Of a DNA stretch of 64,000 nucleotides, positions 36,655 to 44,766 are shown piece by piece. Position 1 is the first letter of the stretch. Each line of letters begins with the position of its first letter. The notes under the pieces are model-generated. The model saw nothing but the letters and a program-made list of their open reading frames with translations, was not told the DNA's origin and ran no database searches. The position numbers were made by a program, and so were the translations under genes. Origin of the DNA: Planctomycetota bacterium (GTDB lineage Bacteria > Planctomycetota > Phycisphaerae > Sedimentisphaerales > Anaerohalosphaeraceae); the NCBI GenBank assembly GCA_029552545.1, contig JAKPDO010000006.1, forward strand, positions 167,879 through 231,878. The letters are read 5' to 3'.

Positions 36655-38352
36655 ATGAAAAAGACGGTAATGTCGGCGATGCTGGCGGCGGTTGTGCTGG
36701 GGGGCTGTGCCGGACCGGAGCGGGTGGAGCGGATGCAGACCGGACCGTTTGAGCCGACCTGGGAATCGCTGAGCCGCTATGAGACGCCGGAGTGGTTTCG
36801 GGATGCCAAGTTCGGCATCTGGGCGCACTGGGGTCCGCAGTGTGCGCCGGAGCGCGGCGACTGGTACGCGCGGTTTATGTATATGGAAAATGCGCCGAAC
36901 TGGGCGGGCGATATTTTCACCTATCATCGGCAACGCTACGGCCATCCGTCGCAGTTCGGTTTTAAGGATGTGATTCATACCTGGAAGGCCGAAAACTGGG
37001 ACCCGGACAAGCTGCTGGCGCTGTATAAGCGGGTCGGGGCACGCTATTTTGTGGCGCTGGCCAATCATCACGACAATTTCGACAACTGGGACAGCAAGTA
37101 CCAGCCGTGGAATTCGGTGAACGTCGGCCCGAAGAAGGATTTGATAGCGGGCTGGGCGGAGGCGGCGCGCCGGCACGGCCTGCGCTTCGGCGTCAGCGTC
37201 CACGCCTCGCACGCCTGGACCTGGTATGAGCCGTCGCAGGGGGCGGACAAAACCGGGCCCTATGCCGGCGTGCCGTATGACGGAAAACTGACCAAAGCGG
37301 ACGGCAAAGGGCTCTGGTGGGAAGGGCTGGACCCGCAGGACTTGTACGCCCAGAATCATCCGCGCAGTGCGGATGCGGAGGACCCGACGGCGATTCACCG
37401 CCAGTGGGAATGGGGAAACGGGGCCAGCATCCCGGATGAGGCGTACTGCCGAAAGTTTTACAACCGCACGCTCGACCTGCTCAACCGCTATCGGCCGGAT
37501 TTGATTTATTTTGATGATACGGCTCTGCCGCTGTATCCGGTCAGCGATGTGGGACTTCGGATTGCCGCACACTTTTACAACAGCAGCATCCGCTGGAACA
37601 AAGGGAAGCTGGAAGCCGTGCTGAACGGCAAGGTGCTTACGCCTGAGCAGCGGAAGTGTATGGTCTGGGATATTGAGCGCGGCGCCAGCCCGCAGATTGA
37701 ACCGCTGCCGTGGCAGACCTGCACGTGTCTGGGCAGCTGGCACTATGACCGGCGGATTTATGAGGAGCACCGCTACAAAAGTGCCAAGACGGTTATCCAG
37801 ATGCTCGTTGATATAGTCAGCAAAAACGGCAATCTGCTGCTCAGTGTTCCGCTGCGAAGCGACGGCTCGCTCGATGCGGAGGAAGAGCGGATTCTGGAGG
37901 AGATCGCGGCCTGGATGGATGTAAACGGGGAGGCGATTTACGCGACGCGTCCGTGGAAGGTCTTCGGAGAGGGACCTGCCATGAGCGAAGCGGTTCCGAT
38001 ACGAGGGGCCGGATTCAACGAGGGACGCGGCAGGCCGCTGACCGCCGAGGATGTCCGCTATACGGTCTCCAAAGACGGACGGACGCTGTATGTGTTTTTG
38101 ATGGGAAGGCCCGCCGCGGGACAGACCGTTGTTTTAAAAACACTGCGGCTGAAAAATCCCTCCGGTCAGGGACGTGTGAGTCTTTTGGGCTGGGCCGGAC
38201 CGATTGACTGGAACATCGATTCGGCGGGGCGATTGACGGTGAATTGGCCGGAAATGGAAACAGAGCGTCCGTTTGATGCCTATGCCTGTGTGTTTAAGGT
38301 GAGCGGATTTGAAATGGATGTACAAGCAGCTGATGCAGGGGAAAAATTATGA
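36655..38352 (+). CDS. GH29 alpha-L-fucosidase-like lipoprotein
   Basis: A 565-residue hydrolase of family GH29. The N-terminus 'MSAMLAAVVLGGCAGPE' is a lipoprotein signal with the cysteine after LGG, so the protein is probably membrane-anchored in the periplasm or at the surface. Family motifs: 'PEWFRDAKFGIWAHWGP', 'YFVALANHHDNFDNWDS' and 'PDLIYFDDTALPL' near residue 286, where the nucleophile aspartate is expected. 'NGNLLLSVPLRSDGSL' is another family signature. A beta-sandwich C-terminus follows. AAAGGAG precedes the ATG. Its stop overlaps the alcohol dehydrogenase start by 4 bases. With the GH95 enzyme it gives the organism two unrelated fucosidase folds. Confidence 0.92.
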   Translation: MKKTVMSAMLAAVVLGGCAGPERVERMQTGPFEPTWESLSRYETPEWFRDAKFGIWAHWGPQCAPERGDWYARFMYMENAPNWAGDIFTYHRQRYGHPSQFGFKDVIHTWKAENWDPDKLLALYKRVGARYFVALANHHDNFDNWDSKYQPWNSVNVGPKKDLIAGWAEAARRHGLRFGVSVHASHAWTWYEPSQGADKTGPYAGVPYDGKLTKADGKGLWWEGLDPQDLYAQNHPRSADAEDPTAIHRQWEWGNGASIPDEAYCRKFYNRTLDLLNRYRPDLIYFDDTALPLYPVSDVGLRIAAHFYNSSIRWNKGKLEAVLNGKVLTPEQRKCMVWDIERGASPQIEPLPWQTCTCLGSWHYDRRIYEEHRYKSAKTVIQMLVDIVSKNGNLLLSVPLRSDGSLDAEEERILEEIAAWMDVNGEAIYATRPWKVFGEGPAMSEAVPIRGAGFNEGRGRPLTAEDVRYTVSKDGRTLYVFLMGRPAAGQTVVLKTLRLKNPSGQGRVSLLGWAGPIDWNIDSAGRLTVNWPEMETERPFDAYACVFKVSGFEMDVQAADAGEKL

Positions 38353-39413
38353 AAGGAAAAATGAAAGGGGCGATTCTGCCCGGCAACAGTACAGCGGTTC
38401 TCAAGGAGTTTGACATTCCGGTGCCCGGACACGGCGAGGTGCTGATTCGGATGAAATCCTCAACCATCTGCGGCTCGGATATCCGGTGCATTTATCACGA
38501 GCATCTGGGCAAAGGGCCGGAGGGGTATCAGCCCGGGATGATTGCCGGACACGAACCCGCCGGACAGATTGTTGAGACGGGGCCGGGGTGTCGTCGGTTC
38601 AAGGAGGGCGACCGGGTGATTGTCTATCACATCTCCGGCTGCGGGCTGTGCAATGACTGCCGGCGCGGGTACTACATCTCCTGCACCAGCCCGTATCGGC
38701 GGGCGTACGGCTGGCAGCGGGACGGCGGAATGGCCGAATATCTGCTGGCCGAGGAGAAGGACCTGATTGCGCTGCCGGATGAGCTGAGTTATTCGGACGG
38801 GGCCCAGGTGGCCTGCGGGTTCGGCACGGTTTATGAAGGGCTGGAGAAAATCGGCGTCTGCGGCAACGATGCAGTTCTGATTACAGGTCTGGGGCCGGTC
38901 GGGCTGGCGTCGGCGATGCTGGCCCGGGCGATGGGGGCCCACAAAATCATCGGGATTGAAGTCATTCCGGAACGGCTGCGGATTGCCGAACAGCTGGGGC
39001 TGTTTGATGTGCTGCTGCCGGCCGGGCCGGGGAACGTGCAGCAGGTTCGCGACCTGACCGGCGGGCACGGGGTCGAAAAGTCTGTGGACTGCTCCGCAAA
39101 CGAGGCGGCGCGGCTCACCTGCATTCAGGCGGCCCGCAAGTGGGGAAAAATCGTTTTTCTCGGTGAAGGCGGCACCTGCCGGTTCCAGCCGTCGCCGGAC
39201 ATTATCCACGACCAGAAAACGATTTACGGATCGTGGGTGACCTGTCTGTGGCGGATGGAGGAGCTGGTCGAACGGCTGGTGCGGTGGAAACTCCACCCCG
39301 ACCGGCTGATTACGCACCGCTTTCCTCTGGAGCGGGTGGCGGAGGCCTATGCGCTGATGGCCTCCAGCCGCTGCGGCAAGGTCGCCGTTGTTTTTGACGA
39401 AGAGCTCAAATAA
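38349..39413 (+). CDS. Zinc-dependent medium-chain alcohol dehydrogenase
   Basis: A 354-residue MDR-superfamily oxidoreductase. 'STICGSDIRCIYH' supplies the catalytic-zinc cysteine, 'AGHEPAGQI' the histidine-glutamate pair, and 'CGLCNDCRRGYYISC' the four structural-zinc cysteines. The Rossmann fold follows ('LITGLGPVGLASAMLARAMG'). It overlaps the fucosidase stop by 4 bases, so it is translationally coupled. Oxidation of a sugar or sugar alcohol released by the fucosidase (for example L-fucose) is a reasonable hypothesis; sorbitol or threonine dehydrogenases are close relatives, and the substrate cannot be read from the sequence. Confidence 0.92.
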   Translation: MKGKMKGAILPGNSTAVLKEFDIPVPGHGEVLIRMKSSTICGSDIRCIYHEHLGKGPEGYQPGMIAGHEPAGQIVETGPGCRRFKEGDRVIVYHISGCGLCNDCRRGYYISCTSPYRRAYGWQRDGGMAEYLLAEEKDLIALPDELSYSDGAQVACGFGTVYEGLEKIGVCGNDAVLITGLGPVGLASAMLARAMGAHKIIGIEVIPERLRIAEQLGLFDVLLPAGPGNVQQVRDLTGGHGVEKSVDCSANEAARLTCIQAARKWGKIVFLGEGGTCRFQPSPDIIHDQKTIYGSWVTCLWRMEELVERLVRWKLHPDRLITHRFPLERVAEAYALMASSRCGKVAVVFDEELK

Positions 39414-39445
39414 CCGTTCGGCTGAAATCCGAGACGGTTTGTGTT

Positions 39446-40525
39446 TTACGGCTTGAGCTGGTGAGAAATCAGCCACAGGACGGGGGCCTGCCCGTGCAGG
39501 TCGCCGACGACGCGCGGCCGCTTCAGATAAAACTCAATGTCATCCTGCTGGCCGGTGCCGACGCAGACCTCGCGGACATTGCCTTCCCGGTCCACGTGAG
39601 CAAGCAGGGCCTTCTTGGCCGCTTCGACAGCCGGAGCATATTGGGATTTCTTCAGCCAACCGTGCTCAACGCCGACGGCCATTGCATAGGCGAACATCGC
39701 CGTGCAGGAGCTTTCAGGCCACGAATACGGATAATCCACCAGCTGCCGCCACATTCCGTTGTCGGATTGATACCGCAGCAGCGAGGCCATCATCTTTTTG
39801 TAGCCGGCCATAATTTCGGGACGGAGCCGATGGTCGGCCGGCAGGGAGCTGAGCACCTCGGCCAGCGAGGCGGCCACCCACCCGTTGCCGCGGCCCCAGA
39901 AGTAGCGGAAATCGGGCCCGTGGAAGAACAGACCGTTGGGCTGCTGGAGCTTCTTCAGGTAGGCCGCCAGCTGCATTGCCGCCCGGTCGGCATATTTCGG
40001 GTCGCCGGTCGCCCGATAGGCCTGAATCTGGAGCATTCCCACCATGTACATATCATCAATCCACCAGCGGGTCTGGCTGGTCAGACCGTCCTCCTGCGTG
40101 GTTTCCCACTGGCTGTCGGCGAAGGTCAGACCCAATTCAAGCCATCGCTTGTCGCCGGTAATCCGGTAAATCTCAAACGGCACGATGCCTTCGACATTGT
40201 GGTCCACGTGGGAATGACGCGAAATCAGGATGCTGTCCGGCTCCAGAAATTTCTCATAGCGGGCGATGACCTTTTGAAGCAGGGCTTTGTCGCCGGTATA
40301 GTCGGCAAACCGCAGGGCCCCGACGGCCGTACAGGCCTCGGCATAGTGAAGCCCTTTCCCGGGCCGATAGAGCGAGTAATCCTTGCGGTCCAGCAGATTC
40401 TGGACGACGCGCCGGCCGACTTCCTTCAGTTCCGCCTCGGAGGTTGGTTTGGTTTTTTTCGGAGCAGCGGCACAGGAAGCACACAGCACCAGTCCGGCAC
40501 ACAGAATCGGCAGCATTCGTTTCAT
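39446..40525 (-). CDS. GH105-like unsaturated rhamnogalacturonyl/glucuronyl hydrolase
   Basis: A 359-residue enzyme with an (alpha/alpha)6 barrel like YteR of Bacillus. A signal peptide with a possible lipobox ('LVLCASC') opens the protein. 'RWWIDDMYMVGML' near residue 157 has the catalytic aspartate of GH88/GH105, and 'WGRGNGWVAASLAEVL' is the next family signature. GH105 enzymes remove the 4,5-unsaturated uronic acid that polysaccharide lyases create at chain ends. That links this gene to the PL1 lyases at the beginning of the window, although it is transcribed convergently to the fucosidase unit. GGAGACTGAGG precedes the ATG. Confidence 0.92.
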   Translation of the reverse strand: MKRMLPILCAGLVLCASCAAAPKKTKPTSEAELKEVGRRVVQNLLDRKDYSLYRPGKGLHYAEACTAVGALRFADYTGDKALLQKVIARYEKFLEPDSILISRHSHVDHNVEGIVPFEIYRITGDKRWLELGLTFADSQWETTQEDGLTSQTRWWIDDMYMVGMLQIQAYRATGDPKYADRAAMQLAAYLKKLQQPNGLFFHGPDFRYFWGRGNGWVAASLAEVLSSLPADHRLRPEIMAGYKKMMASLLRYQSDNGMWRQLVDYPYSWPESSCTAMFAYAMAVGVEHGWLKKSQYAPAVEAAKKALLAHVDREGNVREVCVGTGQQDDIEFYLKRPRVVGDLHGQAPVLWLISHQLKP

Positions 40526-40547
40526 CCTCAGTCTCCTGTAAATCGGG

Positions 40548-42101
40548 TTAATGGTTTTCCTGTTCCGTCAGTCGATAGCTCACAAAGGCAAATTCCCGGC
40601 TGTCGGGCGACCAGGAGGGCACATTCAGGGTGCCCTGTCCGCCGAAGAGCCGTGTCAGTGTTCGCGGCTCCTCTTCATGGTCGGTCGGCAGAAGCCGCAG
40701 GGCGACCTCCTGCTGAGCCGGGTGGCCTTTGACGCTTTTGTGATACGAAAGAAAGACAATCCATTTGCCGTCCGGCGACGGATGCGGAAACCAGTCGTTG
40801 TACTGGTCGTCGAACGTCATCAGGACGGGGTTGGTTCCGTCGGCGTTCATCCGCCAGAGAAACATCGGGCCTTCCCGGTCGGAATTGAAATAGATAAAAC
40901 GGCCGTCGGGGGAGTAATCCGGCCCGTCATCGTGGGCGGGGGTGTTCGTCAGCTGCCGCTCCGGGCCGCCTTTAAGGTCGATGGCATAAATATCATATTG
41001 CCCGCTGCGCTGAGCACAGTAAACCACGGTTTTGCCGTCCGGCGAAACGCCGTGCCAGTAGGACGGACCCTGCGGAGTAATCAGCCGGGGTCTGCCCCCT
41101 TTGGAAGGCACGCGGTAAATCTTTGATACGCCCTTGTCATCGTGGCTGAGAAAAATCCATTGGCCGTCCGGTGAGAATCCGTGGTCGTTGTTGCACTGGT
41201 CGGCAAAGCCGGTATTGAGCCGTTTGGGTGTGCCGCCCTCGACGGGGATGGTATAAAGCCGTCCGCCGCTGTTGAACAGCAGCGTTTTGCCGTCGGGCGA
41301 CCAGTTCGGGGCCTCCATATGCATTTCGGTTGTCGAGAAGACGACACGCCGCCGTCCGGTTTGAATGTTGAAAATTTCCAGACTGCTTTCGAGCATCCGG
41401 TTTTTCTCCTCAATCAGCCCCCGTGTTCGGATGGATACATGTTTGAAGACGGCCTGAGCCGTTTGCGCATTGTCGTGCGAGCAGACAATCAGACCGGCAT
41501 AAACGGGCTCGCTCATCGGGACGACAACCGTGCCGACCGGTTCGAAGGTTCTGCCGTCTTCGGAGACAGACATCGTAAAAAGCCGGCCCTGACGAACCAG
41601 GCGGATATACGGGGGATTCGGCAGGCCGCAGGGCACCTCCATCGTCGGGCCGTCCTGCATCCGGCGAAACTGCAGGGCCGCCGCGCCGCTGCCGTGAACG
41701 ACGGCATCGACATAAGCTGCATCGGGAGCCATGCCCTGGCGAATCATCCAGCCGGCCTTGCGGTGGGGGTGGGCGCCGGCGGCCCATTCGACCTGAGCGG
41801 TCAGTTCGACATCGCCGACGATTTCCTTCCAGGCGAAGTGGAAGGCGTCGCTGTGATACCAGATGTTTTCGCCGCTGCCGGTCAATCGGTAGAGTCCGCC
41901 GGAGGGGTCATATTCGGTTCGGCCGGCGATAGCGGTTTCGCCGACATCGCGCGAGCCCTCAAAAAGCCCCAGGGAAGAGCCGCTGCACGCACAGCCGAAT
42001 GCGGCGGCACGGAACAGAAGAACGGCTGAAAGCAGAACCCCCGAACACGGCAGGGCGGTTTTGTGTCCAAACACTGTCTGGTTTCGGCTTTTTTGTTCCA
42101 T
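40548..42101 (-). CDS. Secreted TolB-like beta-propeller protein with DUF1349-like N-domain
   Basis: A 517-residue exported protein. After an N-terminal hydrophobic signal the first half (about 40-210) looks like a concanavalin-type DUF1349 or LamG-like fold ('AGWMIRQGMAPDAAYVDAV'). The second half carries repeated 'SPDGK' blades ('APNWSPDGKTLLFN', 'YSPDGRFIYFNSDREGP', 'PHPSPDGKWIVFLS'), as in TolB-like WD40/PD40 propellers. No catalytic residues are evident; oligosaccharide binding or a role as a non-enzymatic partner is possible. It lies 22 bases upstream of the GH105 gene on the same strand, so the two should be co-transcribed. Confidence 0.85.
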   Translation of the reverse strand: MEQKSRNQTVFGHKTALPCSGVLLSAVLLFRAAAFGCACSGSSLGLFEGSRDVGETAIAGRTEYDPSGGLYRLTGSGENIWYHSDAFHFAWKEIVGDVELTAQVEWAAGAHPHRKAGWMIRQGMAPDAAYVDAVVHGSGAAALQFRRMQDGPTMEVPCGLPNPPYIRLVRQGRLFTMSVSEDGRTFEPVGTVVVPMSEPVYAGLIVCSHDNAQTAQAVFKHVSIRTRGLIEEKNRMLESSLEIFNIQTGRRRVVFSTTEMHMEAPNWSPDGKTLLFNSGGRLYTIPVEGGTPKRLNTGFADQCNNDHGFSPDGQWIFLSHDDKGVSKIYRVPSKGGRPRLITPQGPSYWHGVSPDGKTVVYCAQRSGQYDIYAIDLKGGPERQLTNTPAHDDGPDYSPDGRFIYFNSDREGPMFLWRMNADGTNPVLMTFDDQYNDWFPHPSPDGKWIVFLSYHKSVKGHPAQQEVALRLLPTDHEEEPRTLTRLFGGQGTLNVPSWSPDSREFAFVSYRLTEQENH

Positions 42102-42188
42102 CGGTTCTCTTCCCGGCTGACCTGTCCAGCCGCCGAGATTGTAGCCGACCCGCCCCGTTCACGCAACTTGTTTGTCCGGACGATTCGC

Positions 42189-43805
42189 TCAGCGGGACAG
42201 TTCGATGTGTTTGAGGAAGCGGTCGTTGTCGGGCGCGGGGTAATCCTGCCGGAAGTGGACGCCCCGGGATTCCTTTCGCTCCTCAGCGGCACGGGCCATC
42301 AGCAGGGCCAGCGTGAGCATATTCTGGCATTCCCACCCGAACGGCGTATCAAAGACCTTGTCCATCACATAGCGCTGCCAGAAGCGGATAATCTCCTGGG
42401 CTTCGACCAGCGGTGTTTCCCGGCGGGTGATGCCGACATTGCGCCACATCAGGGCCCGCAGCGAATTGCGGACGTCGTCGGTGTCCAGATGGCTGCGGTC
42501 GGAATGCGCGATTTGAAATTCAATCCGTTTGGGACGCAGATATGTTCGCGGGCGTTTGAGCCCTTCGGCGGCGTGCCGGCCTGCAATCCGGCCGTACACC
42601 AGACCTTCCAGCAGCGAGTTGCTCCCCAGCCGGTTGGCCCCGTGCAGTCCGGTGGAGGCCGCTTCGCCGCAGACATAAAGGTTGGCGATGTTCGAAGCGG
42701 CGTTTCGGTCCACCTTGACCCCGCCGATGAGATAATGGGCGCTGGGACGCACGGGAATCATCTCCCGGCTGATGTCGATGTCGAAGGATTCGCACAGTTC
42801 GCTGATGACCGGAAAGCGCTTGCGGAAATGCTCTTTGTCAAAGTGCCGGATGTCCAGATAGACATGAGTCGAGTTGGTCTTGAGCATCCGGTCGAGGATG
42901 GCCCGGCTGACGACATCGCGCGGGGCCAGCTCCGCATCCGGGTGGTAGTCTTTCATAAAGGCATTTCCGTCGCGGTCGCGCAGGATGGCGCCTTCGCCTC
43001 GCAGCGTCTCGGTAATCAGGGCACGCGAAGCGCCGGCGATATACAGCGTCGTCGGGTGAAACTGCATAAACTCCAGGTCCCGCAGGACCGCCCCCGCGCG
43101 GTAGGCCATCGCCAGTCCGTCACCGGTGGCGTTTTCCGGGTTGGTGGTTTCCCGATACAGCCGGCCGGCGCCGCCGGTGGCCAGAATCGTCCGGGCCGCC
43201 CAGATGATTTGCAGAGAATTGCCCGCCCGATGCCCGATGACACCCAGACATTCATTGTCGTCATTGGTCAAAAGGTCAATCGCGAAAAAGTGCTCGAGGA
43301 TGCGGATTTGCGGCATCGAACGCAGCTTTCGAAGCAGGCCTTCGGCGATGCCGCGGCCGGTGGAGTCGCCGTGGGAGTGGATGACGCGCGGGTGCGAATG
43401 GCCGCCTTCGAGTGTGGCGTCCAGAATCCCGTTGGTTTTGTCGAATTCCGTCCCCCAGTCCAGCAGTTCCCGAATGAGGGCCGGGCCTTCCGAAACGACC
43501 TGACGGACGACCTCGGGCTCACACAGGCCGGCGCCGGTCGCCATGGTGTCGGCGATGTGGCTTTCGATGCTGTCTTCATTCCGCACCACGGCGGCAATCC
43601 CGCCCTGCGCATTCCAGGTATTCGAATCGGCCAGCGTTCCCTTGCAGACCAGCGTTACCGAAGCGCCGCATCCGGCGGCCTCAATGGCCGCGCGCAGCCC
43701 CGCTATGCCCGACCCGATAACCAGACAGTCCGTAAAGAACTGCTGCGTGGACAAGCTGTCAATCGGCACCAGATACCGCCGAAATTCCGGCTGCTTCGAA
43801 GGCAT
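42189..43805 (-). CDS. nadB: L-aspartate oxidase
   Basis: A 538-residue FAD enzyme that oxidises L-aspartate to iminoaspartate, the first step of de novo NAD synthesis. FAD-binding 'CLVIGSGIAGLRAAIEA' opens the protein; 'NTWNAQGGIAAVV', 'HSHGDSTGRGIAEGL', 'EFMQFHPTTLY', 'RPSAHYLIGGVKVD' and 'GLHGANRLGSNSLLEGLVYG' are typical of NadB and distinguish it from succinate dehydrogenase flavoproteins. The C-terminal helical domain carries 'RNSLRALMWRNVGITR'. GAAAGGATCGAG precedes the ATG. nadA and nadC are not in the window. A perfect 14-bp palindrome lies 27 bases upstream of the start codon. Confidence 0.95.
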   Translation of the reverse strand: MPSKQPEFRRYLVPIDSLSTQQFFTDCLVIGSGIAGLRAAIEAAGCGASVTLVCKGTLADSNTWNAQGGIAAVVRNEDSIESHIADTMATGAGLCEPEVVRQVVSEGPALIRELLDWGTEFDKTNGILDATLEGGHSHPRVIHSHGDSTGRGIAEGLLRKLRSMPQIRILEHFFAIDLLTNDDNECLGVIGHRAGNSLQIIWAARTILATGGAGRLYRETTNPENATGDGLAMAYRAGAVLRDLEFMQFHPTTLYIAGASRALITETLRGEGAILRDRDGNAFMKDYHPDAELAPRDVVSRAILDRMLKTNSTHVYLDIRHFDKEHFRKRFPVISELCESFDIDISREMIPVRPSAHYLIGGVKVDRNAASNIANLYVCGEAASTGLHGANRLGSNSLLEGLVYGRIAGRHAAEGLKRPRTYLRPKRIEFQIAHSDRSHLDTDDVRNSLRALMWRNVGITRRETPLVEAQEIIRFWQRYVMDKVFDTPFGWECQNMLTLALLMARAAEERKESRGVHFRQDYPAPDNDRFLKHIELSR

Positions 43806-43831
43806 TCTCGATCCTTTCTGTCTTTTTAAAC

Positions 43832-43845
43832 TGTCCGGCCGGACA
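43832..43845. promoter_or_regulatory. 14-bp perfect palindrome upstream of nadB
   Basis: TGTCCGGCCGGACA reads the same on both strands and sits 27 bases before the nadB start, where it would overlap the transcript start or leader. NAD genes are often under repressor control in bacteria, so an operator is possible. No known operator consensus was matched. Confidence 0.3.
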
Positions 43846-44054
43846 AGGGATAGACAAAACCCGAAAACCCGTCTTGGTCTATCCGGTTCTCCGCCGGCAT
43901 GCTGTCTGATTCGCTGTTCTCATAAAAGTCTAACAGCCTGCTCGTTTTCTGTAAACATCGTTCTGTATAGTCGTTTGCGTCGCGGAAAATATTCACCCCC
44001 GCAGGGGCTGAAATCAATCAGACAACCAATCAATTTGGAAGAGGAGACAGGAAG

Positions 44055-44690
44055 ATGAAAAGAGTTCTGGCAGGAATGATGTTGCTGGCGGTGGCCGTAC
44101 CACTGTCCAAGGCGGGAATCTTTATTACCGAATGGATGTATGACGGGACGGGCGGCGAGTTTGTGGAGTTTACCAACATCGGTTCGACGGCTGTCGATAT
44201 GACCGGCTGGAGCTTTGATGACGACAGCCGGACCCCCGGCAGTGTGAATCTGACCGTTTTCGGACTTCTGGCTCCGGGCGAATCGGCGATTCTGACCGAA
44301 GCGAATGCAGCAGCGTTTCGGACGGCCTGGAATCTGGGCGCTCAGATAAAAATCATCGGCAATCTGACGCACAATCTGGGCCGACGGGATGAAATCAATC
44401 TGTATGACAGCCAGGGCAATCTGGTTGATCGGCTCACCTACGGCGACGACACCATCGGCGGACCTCGCACCCAGAATTACAGCGGAAACATTCTCGCGGA
44501 GAATCTGGGCAGAAATCTGGCGGCTGCCGCGGTTCGGTCCGCTGTCGGCGATTCCTTCGGTTCCTATGCCTCCAGCGGAGGGGCTGTCGGCAATCCCGGT
44601 TATTACTATGCCGCCATTCCTGAACCTGCCACGATGGGAATTCTTGGATTTGGTCTTGCTATGATTGTCGGCCTCCGCCGCCGCGGATAA
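44055..44690 (+). CDS. Lamin-tail-domain protein with PEP-CTERM tail
   Basis: A 211-residue exported protein: signal peptide (MKRVLAGMMLLAVAVPLSKA), then a lamin-tail (LTD) beta-sandwich ('ITEWMYDGTGGEFVEFTN', 'WSFDDDSRTPGS', 'GESAILTEA') to about residue 185, then 'IPEPATMGILGFGLAMIVG LRRRG'-type PEP-CTERM sorting sequence. The tail should direct exosortase processing. Its LTD is very similar to that of the next gene, which has a dockerin-like tail instead. GAGGAGACAGGAAG precedes the ATG. A strong hairpin follows the stop, so the two genes are probably separate or partly uncoupled transcripts. Confidence 0.88.
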   Translation: MKRVLAGMMLLAVAVPLSKAGIFITEWMYDGTGGEFVEFTNIGSTAVDMTGWSFDDDSRTPGSVNLTVFGLLAPGESAILTEANAAAFRTAWNLGAQIKIIGNLTHNLGRRDEINLYDSQGNLVDRLTYGDDTIGGPRTQNYSGNILAENLGRNLAAAAVRSAVGDSFGSYASSGGAVGNPGYYYAAIPEPATMGILGFGLAMIVGLRRRG

Positions 44691-44715
44691 AACTCCAGCA
44701 ACCACTTTTTATCTG

Positions 44716-44751
44716 GTGTAAGACGGTTCACAAAGCCGTCTTACACGTTTT
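44716..44751 (+). terminator. Hairpin between the two lamin-tail genes
   Basis: GTGTAAGACGG (44716-44726) pairs perfectly with 44736-44746 around a 9-base loop and is followed by GTTTTC. The short T run makes it a moderate terminator of the PEP-CTERM gene or an attenuator before the next gene, whose start is at 44767. Confidence 0.65.
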
Positions 44752-44766
44752 CAGAAGGGAGCAGGT

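Noticed and set aside
42063..43829. 588-residue plus-strand frame opposite nadB
   Set aside because: GC-rich antisense frame; nadB motifs are unambiguous and the frame has no ribosome-binding site or known motif.
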